Origin: Tetrapyrgos nigripes
Taxonomy: Eukaryota; Basidiomycota; Agaricomycetes; Agaricales; Campanellaceae
Assembly (NCBI GenBank): GCA_013368315.1
Contig: JAACJM010000030.1
Span: 310,001 to 374,000 of the forward strand
Direction: 5' to 3'
DNA length: 64,000 nucleotides
Every line of letters starts with the position of its first letter. Positions within the stretch are counted from its first letter, which is position 1. This document shows, one piece after another, positions 34,029 through 46,911 of this stretch. Made by a program: the position numbers and the translations under genes. The notes under the pieces were generated by a model that was not told the origin of the DNA, made no database searches, and saw only the letters and a list, made by a program, of their open reading frames with translations.

Positions 34029-37000
34029 TCACATATTCCACGGTCGCTCCATATTCTACCGATGACAACAAGTCAGGGTCAGTACATCATCCTTCATCCT
34101 TCCACAACAAAAAAAACACTCACGAATGGCTTCCGACTACTAGTACTCAACTGTGGATCCTGAAAATCACTCATCTCCAACCCAGACGTGTCACTCGTAC
34201 TACCCCGTGGTATCGGTTGTTGATTCTTCTTCCTCCAAATAACCATCGATTTTTTATACGTCTTCGTACTCGAGTGCATGACTACAGCAGCTTTATGCAA
34301 CTCGTGCGAGATGTTGGCCATGAGATCTTTCATCGAGGGGTGTGTTTGTTTTCGGAGTTGTTTGACGAGGACCTAATGTTGAAGATAACAGATGCAGGAG
34401 GGAAGGAACGAAGGAACGGTGACATCAGCACAAAAGCAAAAACTCGAGAAGAAAGCGACAAAAACACACCTGAGTCATCGAAGTCCCATCCGCATCCTCC
34501 CAAGCCAACTGGTTATCCCTACACGACAATAACGATATAACCTCTCCCATTCCCTCGTCTTGAGACCCCGAGCCTTCACACTCATGTCCATGCGCACTGT
34601 GTCCATGTCCATGTCCACACCCAGCCCCAGCCCCAGCCCCAGCCCCATTCCTCTCCTCAATCGCCTTCCCCAACATTTTTCTACAATCCCCAGAACAATA
34701 CCCCTGAACTGGACTTTCCACAATCCGCGGTTCAGGTTCTATCCCTTCTGGGTCTGGATGTTCTGGGAGAGGGTCTTCCTTGAAACAAGGTGTAAACGGT
34801 GTGTAAAGACTATCAAGGGTTGATAACGACTGTCTCTTCTTCGTCGCTGTCATCATCGATTTACGCCTCTGGTTAGGACTAGGAGTAGGACTGGGACTCC
34901 TAGAACTTCGACGGACCAGACCCAGAATCGTATCAAACGACCCCCCTCTACTAGCTCGTTGGTTCAACTTCTGTAATGGGGTATTGCTGAAGGTGACGGT
35001 AGCAGCGCGTGAAAGTGTCGTTGGGGGGTTGGGGACTGTAGGGATCTGGCCTTGTCCCAAAGACGACCTCGATCCCGTTATAATGGGTGTTAAAGGTACT
35101 GACCCAGGTTTTCTTGGAGTCTGTGTCATAAGCAACACGGGTGTCATTGGAGACATGTAAGGCCGAGCAGATGATTGAGAGGATTGAGAGGTGTAGGAAA
35201 TAGAGGATGTGAGACTGGGAGGAGTAGAGGTAGAGTCAGAGCTACCGATGGTGGAACTGGAACTGGCACTAGTGTCGGTGGTAGCGTTGACAGGCTTGAC
35301 CTTGGGATTGATGTTGGCAGTGATATTGAGCTGCACCTGATCCACCGAGGTCCTTCGTGACTTGACCTTGCCTTCAGTGAGCCGTTTGGTTTGATGGATG
35401 GTACGAGTACGGAGGATGGCTTGCTTGCGTTGGACTGGAGGATGAGGGCGAGGATGGCATAAAATGGACATGCATCGTGAAATGACCGCATATATGCGTC
35501 GTATTGGAGTCCGGGAATGGAGCAGAGGGCGTTGACGAGCAAAAAAGTGTTTTTAGCGCGTAATTTGAACGGGGTGCAGTAAAGATGAGAAAAATGAAGC
35601 GCAGGCACGTCAGCAACGTGCATATGTGGGGGTTTAAATGAATACGTACCGTCGTTCCACATCGAGTCGCTTTTTCTCCTTCCTTTCGAAATCCAAGGAA
35701 CATAGACTCTGTTGGAACGGAAATGCTCTAGGTCGAGCAGGGATTGGGAGTGACATGAGTCAAAAACGGCCTAGTTGATAAACATGAATAAAAGATAAGA
35801 TCGGAGAAACGGAAAAATACATACCACCAAATGAGCTCCCACAGGAAGGCGTTTGACAAGGAGTTCCTTCAGCGTATCGTCTTGAATACAGTCTTGGAGT
35901 GCTATTGGTTCCCTAGCGTCGCAGGGTACAATGTCTGCTCACAGTACATCAGTGCTCTATCCCATCAGCATACAAAAAAAAACACAGAAACGCACATTCC
36001 TCTCGACGGTCTTCTTCTGGACTGTTAGGATCCTCCTGTCCCTGGACAACATGACCAGCGTAGTGGAAAAAGAAATGGTCGCCTCGTTTTGCATCGTCGA
36101 TGAGTTTCTCCAATTCTCGAAACTGTTGGGAGAAAAATTAGCACCCGTCGATCAGCATCAGGAGGATCAACGCACCAAATTGGCTTTCGTAGGTTGCAAA
36201 CTCTTCTCTTTACGGTCGTCAACCAGGACGACAATGTCGTCTGGAAGGTAGTCGTACTTCTCTGCAGCCATACTAATCAGAACAAAAAGGGAAGTAGAGT
36301 AGGTAGGTACACACCGATAAGCAAACTCCTCATCGCGATGACATCCTTATGCGGCCCCTTCAATCCTTTGTTGTAACTAATCCCGACCAATAGTGCTCTC
36401 TTTTTTGACTTGGGTTTGGCGTCAACATGGGCGAGGTCAGAGATCCGAATAGACGCGCTCCGGGCAAGCTGTCCGTCATCTGAGGGTAGTAGATATTAGA
36501 CGTATTTCGGCTTATTGATGGCTAGACTCACCCTTGGCGTAGGATCTCCCAGTGTCCATGTCTAGCTTCACAGATGATGTCACTTCCGTACCCAGACCCG
36601 CGACTTTCAATCCATACCGGACTATCTCCGACGAACGAGTGACACGGATTGCTTCCTGCTGCTGTTCGGAGGCTTGTGGATACCCACGGACATGCCCATC
36701 GTTGAGAGAAGTTGTGGAATTAGAGACTGGTTCCGAATGGGGAATATTTGGGAGAGGGACGGCGTCGCAAGACTGCTAGAAGAGAAGGAACGGTTAAAAA
36801 AGTGCGGCGAGGAAGGAACGAGAGACAACGCTACCTGCGGTTGTGTATCTTCGAGGTAGGATTAAAAACAGTCAGACCTCATATCTGTTGCTTGGAAATG
36901 GATGACGTACCGTGAACACCGTCCTCGTTTGCCTGGCCGAGGCAAACAGCCCCACCAGCTCTTCCTTTACCCCCTTTGAATTTCGACGGGAATTTTGTCA

Positions 37001-38550
37001 ACATTAAGCTGATCAAGGTCGCCTTCTCGGGGAGCTCATCATAAACCTGTATAGGAAGAAAAACAGAGCTGCAGTTCAGTATTTGTTCCATTGACTCAGT
37101 GTCGGATATACCTCTTCCAACACAGAACTCCATTCACTGTCATGAGTGATAGCAACGCTTGCATTGCACTAGAAATTTCTTTGAGAAAGCGGTTTTGTTA
37201 AAGAGGCGAGCAGGTAAACCTTTTCAAGTATGTATTTGTTGATGATATCGGAAGGATGCTGAAAAAACTTTATTATGATTTATCGTGAGAGATATAAAAA
37301 GATCATACCTCAAATTCGGATACGTCCGACTCAAATTCCTCGTCAGAGCCAAGGAAGCTTATCCCTTCAGTCGACGAATGAGAGATCAAACCGGTGTCAT
37401 CGGTATTCGTCGACACCGAGGACCTCTGAGTCGTTGAGTGTACTGGGGACCAGGATCGAAAATAATCTTGATCTGGCGACATGTTATTTGACTCAGACGA
37501 GGATGTCGTTGAGTTCGCGTTCTTGGGTGAAATGGATCCATGCTGTGGACTTGAAGCGGGGCCAGGGGAAGCAAATAAGCTCGGTAAGCTACGCGAGGCC
37601 TCTCCTTGATACAGCAGGTCTTTCAGCTTCCCATTGTCAGTCAAGCTCATGAGTTCGGTACCAAACTTGCGTCTCCAACTCCTTCTCCGCCTGGTCATGA
37701 TCTTGAACCCTCGGAGGAACACATAAAGATTTTCCTCTTCAGATGATCCCATTCCCTTCCAATCGTGTAGTACTCTGGACAGAGGACGACTGGTCACGGA
37801 CAGCTCTCCAAAGCTATTATTGGATAGAATAGGACAGGAGAGTGTGACAGACACCGCAAGTTCTGTAGAAGAAGCAAGGAAAGCCGCATTTTTGTAACAC
37901 TTGGCTCGGTCGAAGCCCGTTATGACGTAGAGCGAGCCGTCAGGTACAGTTTCCCCCAGTTGTTCAGCATACTCGTACCAAGCATCTGCGTTCTCCATTG
38001 CATGTGCTCGAATGCATTCTAGGCCACGGTAGTCGACACGAGTAGCACCGTTGGGAAGTAGGAGGAGGGATCCTTTGCCGCGCACAAACTGAAAATGAAC
38101 GCTCATTCCCGGTGCCATGGGTAGGCCACTAAGGAACGAGAGAGACTATATTAATTCCGCTGAAGCAAAGTTGAAAAAGTATTACAGTGCTCACGGATTG
38201 AGAACACTCCCTGATAGATCAACCATCGTTTCCTGCCCATTTTTGCTCATGATCCGAGTACCAGGTTTGAAGTAGCCAGTTGCAGTGACAAGGAGATCCT
38301 CATGAAACTCGAGAGACGCGAAGCCGGCAGGAACCCCCCTGTATGTCTGTATGTGGGATTCGAAAATGTTGAACAAGGGTATGAACAGGCCATTCTTATG
38401 ATCTACCAATCCCACATCCCCTACATAGACATCTCTGACTATGGGCTGGGTTCCTATCTGGGGACGCTCTGGCTTCAACAGGGCGCAACCGTGGCCTTTG
38501 GAATACAATGTCCCGGAGTAGAGCTCTTGAAGGGTCGGAGGTCTGCCCAT
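34029..38550 (-). CDS. Caspase-fold peptidase fused to a basidiomycete N-terminal module (1170 aa)
   Basis: Fifteen minus-strand exons join with every phase consistent, giving 1171 codons with the stop: 38195-38550, 37309-38128, 37220-37258, 37112-37168, 36911-37046, 36835-36848, 36532-36772, 36315-36479, 36176-36261, 35996-36122, 35825-35934, 35650-35770, 34470-35434, 34124-34372 and 34029-34055. Residues 1-470 resemble a large mushroom-specific family of unknown role (GDVGLVDHKNG, GSLYVITGFD, VFLRGFKI, HPSDIINKYI, VAITHDSEW). From about 572 a C14 caspase/metacaspase fold follows: KKRALLVGISYNKG, catalytic His662 (HYAGH) and catalytic Cys723 (DSCHS). A Ser/Pro-rich insert (758-1050, with a His-rich GHGHGHSAHGH patch) precedes the small-subunit part (ISLLSCRDNQLAWED; FQDPQLS). 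Metacaspases cut after Arg or Lys and act in stress and cell death. The 14-nt exon 6 is the weakest joint; if wrong, these are two neighbouring genes, the first ending at 36879. Confidence 0.75.
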
Positions 38551-38674
38551 TACTGGAGCTGCCTTTTGAGCGGTGGAAGTGCGAGTGAAGTCTGCGGCTA
38601 CAAGTAAGTAGCGAAGCGGCTCCAGGAGATGGGGTTTAGAACCACAACAGTGTCACAATTCGATGGTCTTATAA

Positions 38675-38866
38675 CAGCTTCGACCACATGTTCATATTAA
38701 AAAAATCTTGCCCATTCATTCTCTTCGATGGACAGTACTCTCTACAGCTTTGCATCATAGAACCTGTACCAAAAAGTGCAGCTTCGACCACATGTTCATG
38801 TTAATAAAATCCTTTCTCACCCATTCATTCTCTTCGATGGGCGGTACCCTCTACAGCTTTGCATCA
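38675..38866 (+). repeat. Tandem duplication, 104-bp period, 2 copies
   Basis: CAGCTTCGACCACATGTTCA starts at 38675 and again at 38779. Both units run on through CCCATTCATTCTCTTCGATGG to CTCTACAGCTTTGCATCA. Confidence 0.9.
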
Positions 38867-39269
38867 AGGGGGTGGCAAAACTTAGCCGAGCAATATACTA
38901 TACCCGAACACAACGTGCAAAGCACCAAGATATGCAAACCTTGGTTTATTGAGTACTTCCCTTTGTCTGGTGGGCTTGGGGAATTTTTAGGAGGTCAATT
39001 AGATCCTTAGCATATACTCTGCATAATTACTAGGTGAATAGTCGATGAAGAACGAAAAAGAGAAAATCAATACATGTTTCCGAGGTTACAAGGCCGAATG
39101 AAATGAGGCTGAGTTCTTTACACTCCGTTTCTGCATGTAGCGGTGCATATTCATCCCGTCTCTTCCCGTGCTGTTATTTCCGGTTTCCTCCCTGCCCATA
39201 TCCGCAGCCACTGTATTTATTAACATGACCAAACAATGACGTTATCTCAATATCTTTGCGACCGGTAAC

Positions 39270-39475
39270 TAAAGTTTCTCTCACTTCGTTCTCTTTTTTC
39301 TTCGTCTTGTCCTTTTTTTTATCACTTTCCTTTCTCTTTTGATCTTTTTCATTTTTTGTTATTTTCTGTCTCTTGATCTCTCGTCTTCTTATTCATTGCT
39401 TGCTTTCCTTTTTTCCCCTCTCTTCTCTCTCTCTTCTCTCTTTCCTCTTCTTCATCTCTTGCTGGTTGGAGACAT
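39270..39475 (+). repeat. Pyrimidine (CT) tract
   Basis: About 200 bases are dominated by C and T (TTCTCTTTTTTCTTCG, CTCTCTCTTCTCTC). Such tracts are common in fungal promoters and 5' leaders, but no gene starts directly after it. Confidence 0.6.
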
Positions 39476-40515
39476 ATTTGGCTCTCAAGCAAAAGGGCGA
39501 GAGTTTGAATACATAGCACATGTCTTTTAGACAATCATAGACTGGGTTTGTCACTTTTTCTCTCTTTCTTATGCTTTATCTTACAACAAACCCCCCTACT
39601 CATTTTTGTTCAGCTATGACCCCCACATCTCTTCATACACGTAGAGACATACAACGAGAATAGGAGGTATCAGTGTCTCAGGTGAGCTAGATATGTCTTA
39701 ACACTGTGTATCTTACCTTCTCTCCTTGTTTGTTAGCCTTCGGTACATGTTCCAGTCTACGTTGCTACCATTATATCTCCCAACTACTCATCCTATATCA
39801 CCTTGACCTACTCATGAACAGACATCTCTTCTAGGCCTCGGATCATGCTGACACAGTGTACATTTCTCATTGTCATCCTCAGCTATGCCATCAGAGAATC
39901 ACTATCTCAATCTGCACTCACTCTGCTCCAGTTGACTTTTCCTTGTGATTTCTGTTTTGTCCACTAGAGACTTTGCTCGCAACTGCCTCCTCTCTTTTGT
40001 TCCCCTTTTCCCATGCTCACCATCCATTACAGAGAGCCATCCACAAGTCTGGTACCAGAATTGCTGTCAGCACTGGTACTAGATAACCCTGCTAGGACCT
40101 TTTTGCAGGTTGCTAGCTATTGCTGCGAGTGGGCAGAGATTTCGAGACTTCTGCTTCTAGTCGGAACTTGGGAGGTGATGGTCCTCGTGACTGCTCACAA
40201 CGTTGTGATCGTGGACTGGTAGGCAATCAGATTGGGACTGGTAGTAATCTCTCCATCAGTTTTTTTCTTTTCAGTTTAATATTGCTGTCCTGTTACATAT
40301 ACTTGCTACAACCATCAGCTAGTAAATTTTTGTGCCTTGTTACATTCTTAATCAATGATCATTAGAAGCTATCCGTTGAAATTTGATTTTTTTCGCCAAC
40401 TTGTGAAAATATAATACTGGAAGTCTATAGCAGATCAATCATTGAAGCCCTTGATCACATTCTGTGTAACTTCCGACTCCCTACAAGGTCTCACTGCGTC
40501 TACTGCTTTCTTCCT

Positions 40516-41109
40516 TTGACCCTCATCATGACATTTTCTCGCACATTTTTTGGTTGCTGCATCATTGTTTCCTTCTTGGCCCAGAGTTCATCTGGCCGCC
40601 AAATGCCTCAGAATGACTACAACGACTCAATGTCATACTGTGAATATGACTCAGACACCAGCTCCATGCTGTTCAATAATGGCTCAATGTCAAGCAGCGC
40701 GATACCTTACTATTATTGTAAATGTTGCTATGAGATTGGATCAATGCCAGATAACTCAATTTTGTACTATGGTTTCAAAACAGAAATGTACTATTACCAT
40801 GCTTCTGACACAATGTTATACAGAAACCCTCCTTATGCATTGTCTTTTGGGAATTATTCTCTATATAACGACTTCACCTCAACCTTGTATGGCTTAGTAT
40901 TCCAATGTCACATCTCTAACTTGCATGGAGGCTATTACTTGACTTCCCTTAGTAAACATATTTGGGCGTCCATTGCCTTGACTCCTTCACATAGCTACTG
41001 TTCCACATTAAGACTCAGAAGGCACTTCTTGCATCGGGTGATATGTTATTTTTGTTCAAAACCTTTCTTAGCCATTCTGAAGTCTTCTCTGGTTCCTGGC
41101 TGCATATGA
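40516..41109 (+). CDS. Possible small secreted protein (uncertain)
   Basis: This is a 197-codon frame starting MTLIMTFSRTFFGCC with a signal-peptide-like hydrophobic stretch and a plausible cleavage after SSG. The rest is rich in Tyr, Ser and Cys, without a recognised family. The composition follows the AT-rich local DNA and there are no introns or homologues in the window, so it may be a chance frame. It ends 32 bases before the DNA transposon at 41141. Confidence 0.25.
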   Translation: MTLIMTFSRTFFGCCIIVSFLAQSSSGRQMPQNDYNDSMSYCEYDSDTSSMLFNNGSMSSSAIPYYYCKCCYEIGSMPDNSILYYGFKTEMYYYHASDTMLYRNPPYALSFGNYSLYNDFTSTLYGLVFQCHISNLHGGYYLTSLSKHIWASIALTPSHSYCSTLRLRRHFLHRVICYFCSKPFLAILKSSLVPGCI

Positions 41110-41432
41110 TTTTTTACAAAGTCTCTACCAATGTATGGAGCAAGGGCTGTGCAGTCAGCCTACCCGAGACCGGACCTTGGGGGGGGGGAGGGGGGGGGAG
41201 GATGGCTTATGGGTGAAAAGTACCACCCAGTAGTATGATGGTCCAATGCTCGTTATTTACTTAGAGCTAAGCCAGATGGTTGCAAAAACACATTTTCTGA
41301 GGAGAGATTGATGTTCTGGACGATGTAAGCGCACTGCCGGACATTGCCGGCTCGGGCACAAAGTGCCGCAGATGATTTGTCAGCTCATCAATCTCACAAG
41401 TTACAACACGTCATCCATTAAAATTTTTCAAT

Positions 41433-44400
41433 ATGGTTAAGGGAAAGAAGAGAAAAGAAGTACGTACTCAATTGGTTCTCCCCGACAGCTTCTTATTACT
41501 ACTTTGTGCCTTTACAGGCCGAGTTTACAGTGCAAAGCAAGCGATACTGCAATGTATGCAAGGTTGACATAGCTATTGGCACGGGTGGTGAAGCAAACTG
41601 GCAACACCACCTGAACAGTACTAAACACAAGGACATCGAGAAGGCCCACCCTAAGAAGCCCATCACAGACTTCTTCCGCAGAAGGAGTCCGGCTACTCCA
41701 GCTGCTTCCTCTTCCACGGCTGCTTCCGCACGCTCTTCTATAGATCGTGTCGTTCGCTCTTTGGCTTCCTCTGCCGCCTCTCCTCCAAGCGGAGATTCGA
41801 CTCTTTCTCCTGAATCAGCCACCCTGGAAAAGAAGGAAAATTCCGAAATCCATGCCGAGACAAAGGAATCTGTATCCGAGACGCTGGTCACTCAAACGGA
41901 GAAGCTTCTCGACTTTTTACCCTCCGCAACATCAGTTTCAAACAGGCTCTCGATCTTTTCCACTGATCCGGCCCTTGAGGCATCTCAATACGATGAACCT
42001 GACATCTACGTAAATAAAAAGCTTCATGAAGCTTTTGGCTATGCAGACTCGGAGGAGAACATCGACAGGCTAGTCAAGGATAATTCAGAAGGTGTCCGCG
42101 CACTTTGTGGCTGGAGTAAAGCTTGCATGAAGTTGTTTTCAATGGGAAGTGGTATTTTTGATGCAAGACTAGAACGGGTGAAGGCTGCTCTAATCAGAAT
42201 GTAAGCACTGATGTTCTCTGGGTTTACGAGTACTGAATTGTGTATAGAATCGGCTCAGATCCCTTATACAACAAGGCTCAGCCTACTCTCGATGAAGATA
42301 TTTCACAGATCATAGATCTGGATGATGACCTGTAAGTATCCAATGCATATATTTATTCAATAATTCAGAATCTCTTCTGAATGCTGGTTCGCATAGTGAT
42401 CCTCCTTCCAATCCGTATTCCGATGCTTTACCATTTAATGGTACCGAAACAAGCAGCGCTGTATGTCCAGGGTTTGATCTTATATTCTCCGAGGATATTC
42501 CCCCTTTATCCATGTATCCAACATTACTTCATGGCCGAAGGGACCTTCCGTAGAAGCATGTTCTTATAGAAGGACAATCAGTCAAGCTCTGGTCAGTCTC
42601 ATGCCTCAAGATGGCTGGGAACAGTGGTGCCCAGACTCCATGTGTCAACTGCCGCAGCCTTGATCGAGAGTCTCTCATTCTTGGAATGCGCAAGCGGGCA
42701 TTTCAGGGGGCTGATCAGAGCACGCCATGGCGTTATCTGTCTCATGAGCAGCTCTACAACATTGCCACAAAGAAGCAGCATGAGAATGATCAGCTTCAAT
42801 TGAACGCTTTGAATGCTGGACGAAGGGTCTTACATTTGAATACAGAGATTGATGCTTGGAAACGGTTGGGGATCGCGATAGCCAAGGAGGATATACCACG
42901 TATTCAGGCGCTGATGGCGGTTCAATTTCGGAAAGGACACAGTGTGTTTTCAGTATTGGAGGCAGTGGATCGCGCAGCTCAGAGGATATACAGTCCAAAG
43001 GATTACCAAGAAGTCGACTTTCACCGTGGATTTCTGATCTACAAACTTGGTGGCCGCTCAGCTGCTGAAATAGCACACAGAACACTGGGAATACCATCCA
43101 TATCCACTATTAAACGTCGTATTGGCACACTTCCTCTTCGCCCCTCCCCTCGCACTCCTACTTCTGAGGAGATCCGGCACAATCTTCACATTGCACTCGA
43201 AAATATATCTCCTACTCTCCACGAGTCATCCGAGTCTTCAAGACCTTCTCGAATCCAGGGCATTTTTATTAGTATGGACGAAATTAAAATTCAAGAACAT
43301 CTACGATGGGAACCTCGCAACGACGAGATTCTTGGTGTCTGCCGAGAACACAGCAAACGATATACACTCGAATTCAAGTCTATCACTCAAGCAAATGCTC
43401 TGAAGGATGGATTGATCAATAAGCGTGTACACCTTGCCTCTGAGGTATATTTATTTTCTTCTGAATCCACTCACAGACAGGTACTTATGATATTACTTAT
43501 GGTTCACAGGCTACTGTATCAGCAGTGCATATATTATCAAGAGATTCAACGGAGTACTCTGCGAAACCGATTGCCATCTCTGGAACTTGCAAGACGGAGG
43601 ATGCAGCCGCTCCCGAGAAGTATCTGAGAATTGTTCTCGATGCCGTGGAGAAGTTTATTGTCGATGAAGGAAAACCGCTCCGCATTTATTCAATGGCCAG
43701 CAATGGAGAAGCTCGACGACGACGAACATTCATCAATATTCCAACCACAGATCCACTCTATCGTCTTCTTGGGAAGCTTACGCTTTTCAATTTGTCCTGT
43801 GGTTGTGGTGGTATCATCAATGATTGTGATTGGAAGCATGTCTTCAAGAGATTTCGAAATGTCTTGCTTCGTGCAACTGGTGTTTCTGTTAATGGTGTCA
43901 CCATCACCACAGATATCATAGCCAAGCATCTCTGTTCAATGGGTATTTCAGAGGCATCGGCAAAATCTCTGCTCAATCCTAATGACAAACAAGATGTTAC
44001 TCTCATGTTACGACTCCTCAATGCCATCTCTCAACTTCCACCTCCATCTGAAACCGACTCTCCATTGCTCCAAACCACTCGTCAAGCCCTCCGATTACTT
44101 GGAAAAATTTATTGCAGTCTTCTGGAGGCGTATCTTGACATTACCCTGTCCCTCGAGCAACGACTCATCCACCTCAGCACTGCCGCCCACCTAATTCTTG
44201 CTTTGTATGCCATTGACAAGCATCGATTCGTACCGGTACAGCTATATTTTGATGTGCAGTGCATGATCAAGAATGTGTACTTTACCGTTGCAAAGATGCA
44301 GTTCAATGATCCTAATGGTGAATTCTTCATCATACTTTCGGGAACAGACGGGCTAGAGAAGGTGTTTGGAATGGTCAGAACAATGGTCGGAAACGATACA

Positions 44401-46911
44401 CACGCAGATCAGTTGCAGCTTTCTGAACGTGTTGATGGTGGCGTACGATGTATCCAGATTCTTGCAGAGCATCCAGATTGGGGTGGAGAAGGTCGCCGTT
44501 TGACGGTCAAGAGTTTGCAGGAACTGGGAAGCAATGTCTCATCAAAGTACGATCATCTTAATCCTAAATCACTCACTGGCGACCATCATGTCAAGAATGT
44601 TCACTTGCAAAGTGTCTGGCAGATTGGGAGAGATGGGTCATACGATGATTTGCAGGAGTTCAAGGTTTCACTTCCAGTCTCATTTGATGAGATGGATCGG
44701 GTGGGGGGCTACAACGTTCTTTGTCCATTTGGTGGGAACAAAATGTTGTTAAATGACGATGAAGATATTGAAGGAGAAGGAGAAGAGCATGAAGGCAAGG
44801 GTGAGAGTGAGGAAGGAGGCAATGGCACAAACGAACCTATGGACAAAACGGTCACACCTCTAGAAGAAGGCGATCTCGATGTTGATGATATCGCAGTTCA
44901 AACGGAATTGGACCTGCATGCATCCACTGCTGACAGAAACAAATCAGCTTGGATCTCTCTTGATGCTTCGGGCAATGGGAAAATGGTTCACAAGTCTGCC
45001 GTGCTTCGTATATTCTCGGATCCACATGCATACATTCATTCCTCCAATCGTTTGAAGGTGTACTGCGGTTTCAGCAAGTACAACGAACCCACAAACAACA
45101 AGTCATTAACATTACAGCTGGATGCAGAGGAGGAAAAGGCTGTCTCACTCGAGGACCCCGTACTCACCATTCTCCAATGCGACAGACGTCATTTCGCCAC
45201 AGTCGTGCAGATTGTATCAATCATGCACAGTGGGCAGAAGGTCCCCACACTTCCCTCACAATTTCTTCACGAACCAAATGTCTCGATCGACTGTCAGACG
45301 ATGTCATTAACACTTGTTGACGATGATAATCAACCGATTGGCAATGACTGGCAATGGAATGGGAAGTTCGTACCTGGATCATTCCAAAGAAATCTACCTG
45401 GCACCTCTTTCGAACTACTCAACCCTGATCTGGAGAGGTCTTGATCTGATCAAAAGGTTACTTACGCCTTTCGGACCAGGGAGCTCACCTCGATTGCGAT
45501 GTTGCTCTATCAACGACTTACAAACAGCTCCACCTCCATTCCAAAAATCCGGATTTCCAATACTTATCCTTATCGAAACGGTTCTGGCAAGGCATGCTTG
45601 CTGTGTGAAAATCCTGATGGTGCGAAGTCTCAAAAGTTACAAGACGGACGTAGATTCTGTCCGGGTTGTAAGGTCTGTCTGTCAGATCTGAGTCTTCCAA
45701 AAAGGGTTCAGCATTGCTCTGCGCATGTACTTCATGACACGAGGATGAAGGACAAGAACCAACCTTGCGGTTTCTGTCTTGATTCTTCTTGTCGCATCTA
45801 TCTCAAGAAGACAAAAAAAACCACTGCAGTCGACGTCTCAAGGTCAACTTGCCCACTCGTTGGCCGCTTGAATCTATCCACTGCTATGAAGCCCACCATA
45901 GAATCTCCTTCAACAAACCATCCACTCACCTGCCCACTTTGTACTCCAGATATGCCAGCTATCTGGAAGTACTGTCTGGAATCACATATTTGAGATACTC
46001 ATCCATCGGCAAATATCACACTGTACAAGAAGCTATTCGAAATTAGTGACGAGGAGCGCGTGCGAACACGTAAAGTTTACATTACAACCCCGCGAGTATC
46101 CCAAAAACGACACATCAAGGACATGACATCAAAGCTTTACAACCCCACGAGTATCCCAAAAATGACGCATCAAGGACATGACATCAAAGCTTTACATTTC
46201 CGAGGCACATAGCACAGGCTTTTCTACACTTTAAGTCATATAGTCTTCTTGAGCAGTCAAAAAACAAATGATATCTTCGCAGGGAGATCGAGAGAGCTTC
46301 ACCTGAGGAACACCAATTAGTGTTTCATGACGATGACTTGCCAACACATGACACCACCTCAGAAGATGGCAGCTCCTCTGAGAGTGAAATGGAATATGAA
46401 GCTGAAACAGACACTGAATCAAAATCAGAAAATGACAATACTCGGGTTCAAGATGTGCCTGTACTTGCAGCAGCAGATGAGACAAGCACAGCTAACCTAG
46501 AAGGAGCCATTCAATCTGTCACTTCCATGTCTCAGGATGTATCTGCATTTGAAGTACCTGCTGACCTACCAGAAGGAATCATCGAATCAGGCCCAGGGAA
46601 GCGTAGAAGGATCAAGACAGTTCGTTATGGGGAAGAAGAAGAGCACAAACTGGTATGCACAGATAGTGAATGCTGCAGGATCATAGTCGACGCCAATTAT
46701 GTGAGCTGTGCATCGCCAGGTTGTGGATTATCAGTACGTGCTTGGCTCAAAAATTGATCTCAAAGACTGACCTTGTACAAGTACCATCCTCACTGCCTAG
46801 GAGTGGTGAATAGGAATGAGCTTGATGACGAGTGGTTTTGCGATGATGATTGCAAAGAAAATGCTGGGCGTCATATAGTTAAAAGACGACAAACTGGGCC
46901 AAAAAAGTAGT
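41433..46911 (+). pseudogene. Zinc-finger DNA transposase with three in-frame stops
   Basis: Exons 41433-41459, 41518-42200, 42248-42331, 42397-43444 and 43510 to about 46070 keep one reading frame throughout, with PHD-coding exons at about 46285-46733 and 46783-46911. Order: a basic start (MVKGKKRKE), a C2H2-type finger (CNVCKVD...HHLNSTKH), a Ser/Ala linker, then a core with SMDEIKIQEH, SMASNGEARRR, NDCDWKHVFKR, NDKQDVTL, EQRLIHLSTAAHL, MIKNVYF and GMVRTMVGND. A Cys-rich block follows (CLLCENPD, PCGFC, CPLCTPDMPAIWK), and finally a PHD finger (CTDSECC...YHPHCLG...WFCDDDC). Stops at 42551 (TAG), 45442 (TGA) and 45991 (TGA) interrupt it, but similarity continues in the same frame after each. 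In a close relative the core Asn of SNGE would probably be Asp, so a catalytic residue may also be lost. Confidence 0.75.
46078..46195 (+). repeat. Tandem duplication, about 58-bp period, 2 copies
   Basis: TTTACA(TT)ACAACCCC[G/A]CGAGTATCCC starts at about 46076 and again at about 46135. Both units end CAAGGACATGACATCAAAG. It lies in an intron of the transposase. Confidence 0.85.

Larger units (their letters stand above)
38551..40515. other. Region upstream of the caspase gene; repeats, no gene
   Basis: It contains a tandem duplication (38675-38866) and a pyrimidine tract (about 39270-39475, nearly all C and T on the plus strand). Short open frames here have no protein-like features. The caspase promoter should lie in the first few hundred bases, but I see no clear TATA element. 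Confidence 0.45.

Noticed and set aside
34094..34123. Caspase gene ending by read-through at 34094 (VSVFFVVEG)
   Set aside because: A clean donor GTGAGTG follows the PF codons, and a 27-nt terminal exon ending W-N-M-stop restores a family-like C-terminus.
34600..34660. CCCAGCCCCAGC / GTCCATGTCC repeats as a separate minisatellite
   Set aside because: They encode the Gly-Ala and Gly-His runs of the caspase insert in frame.
41179..41200. G-run as a telomere-like or quadruplex control element
   Set aside because: It is part of the transposon's subterminal inverted repeat, mirrored at 47143-47155. A quadruplex is possible but not needed to explain it.
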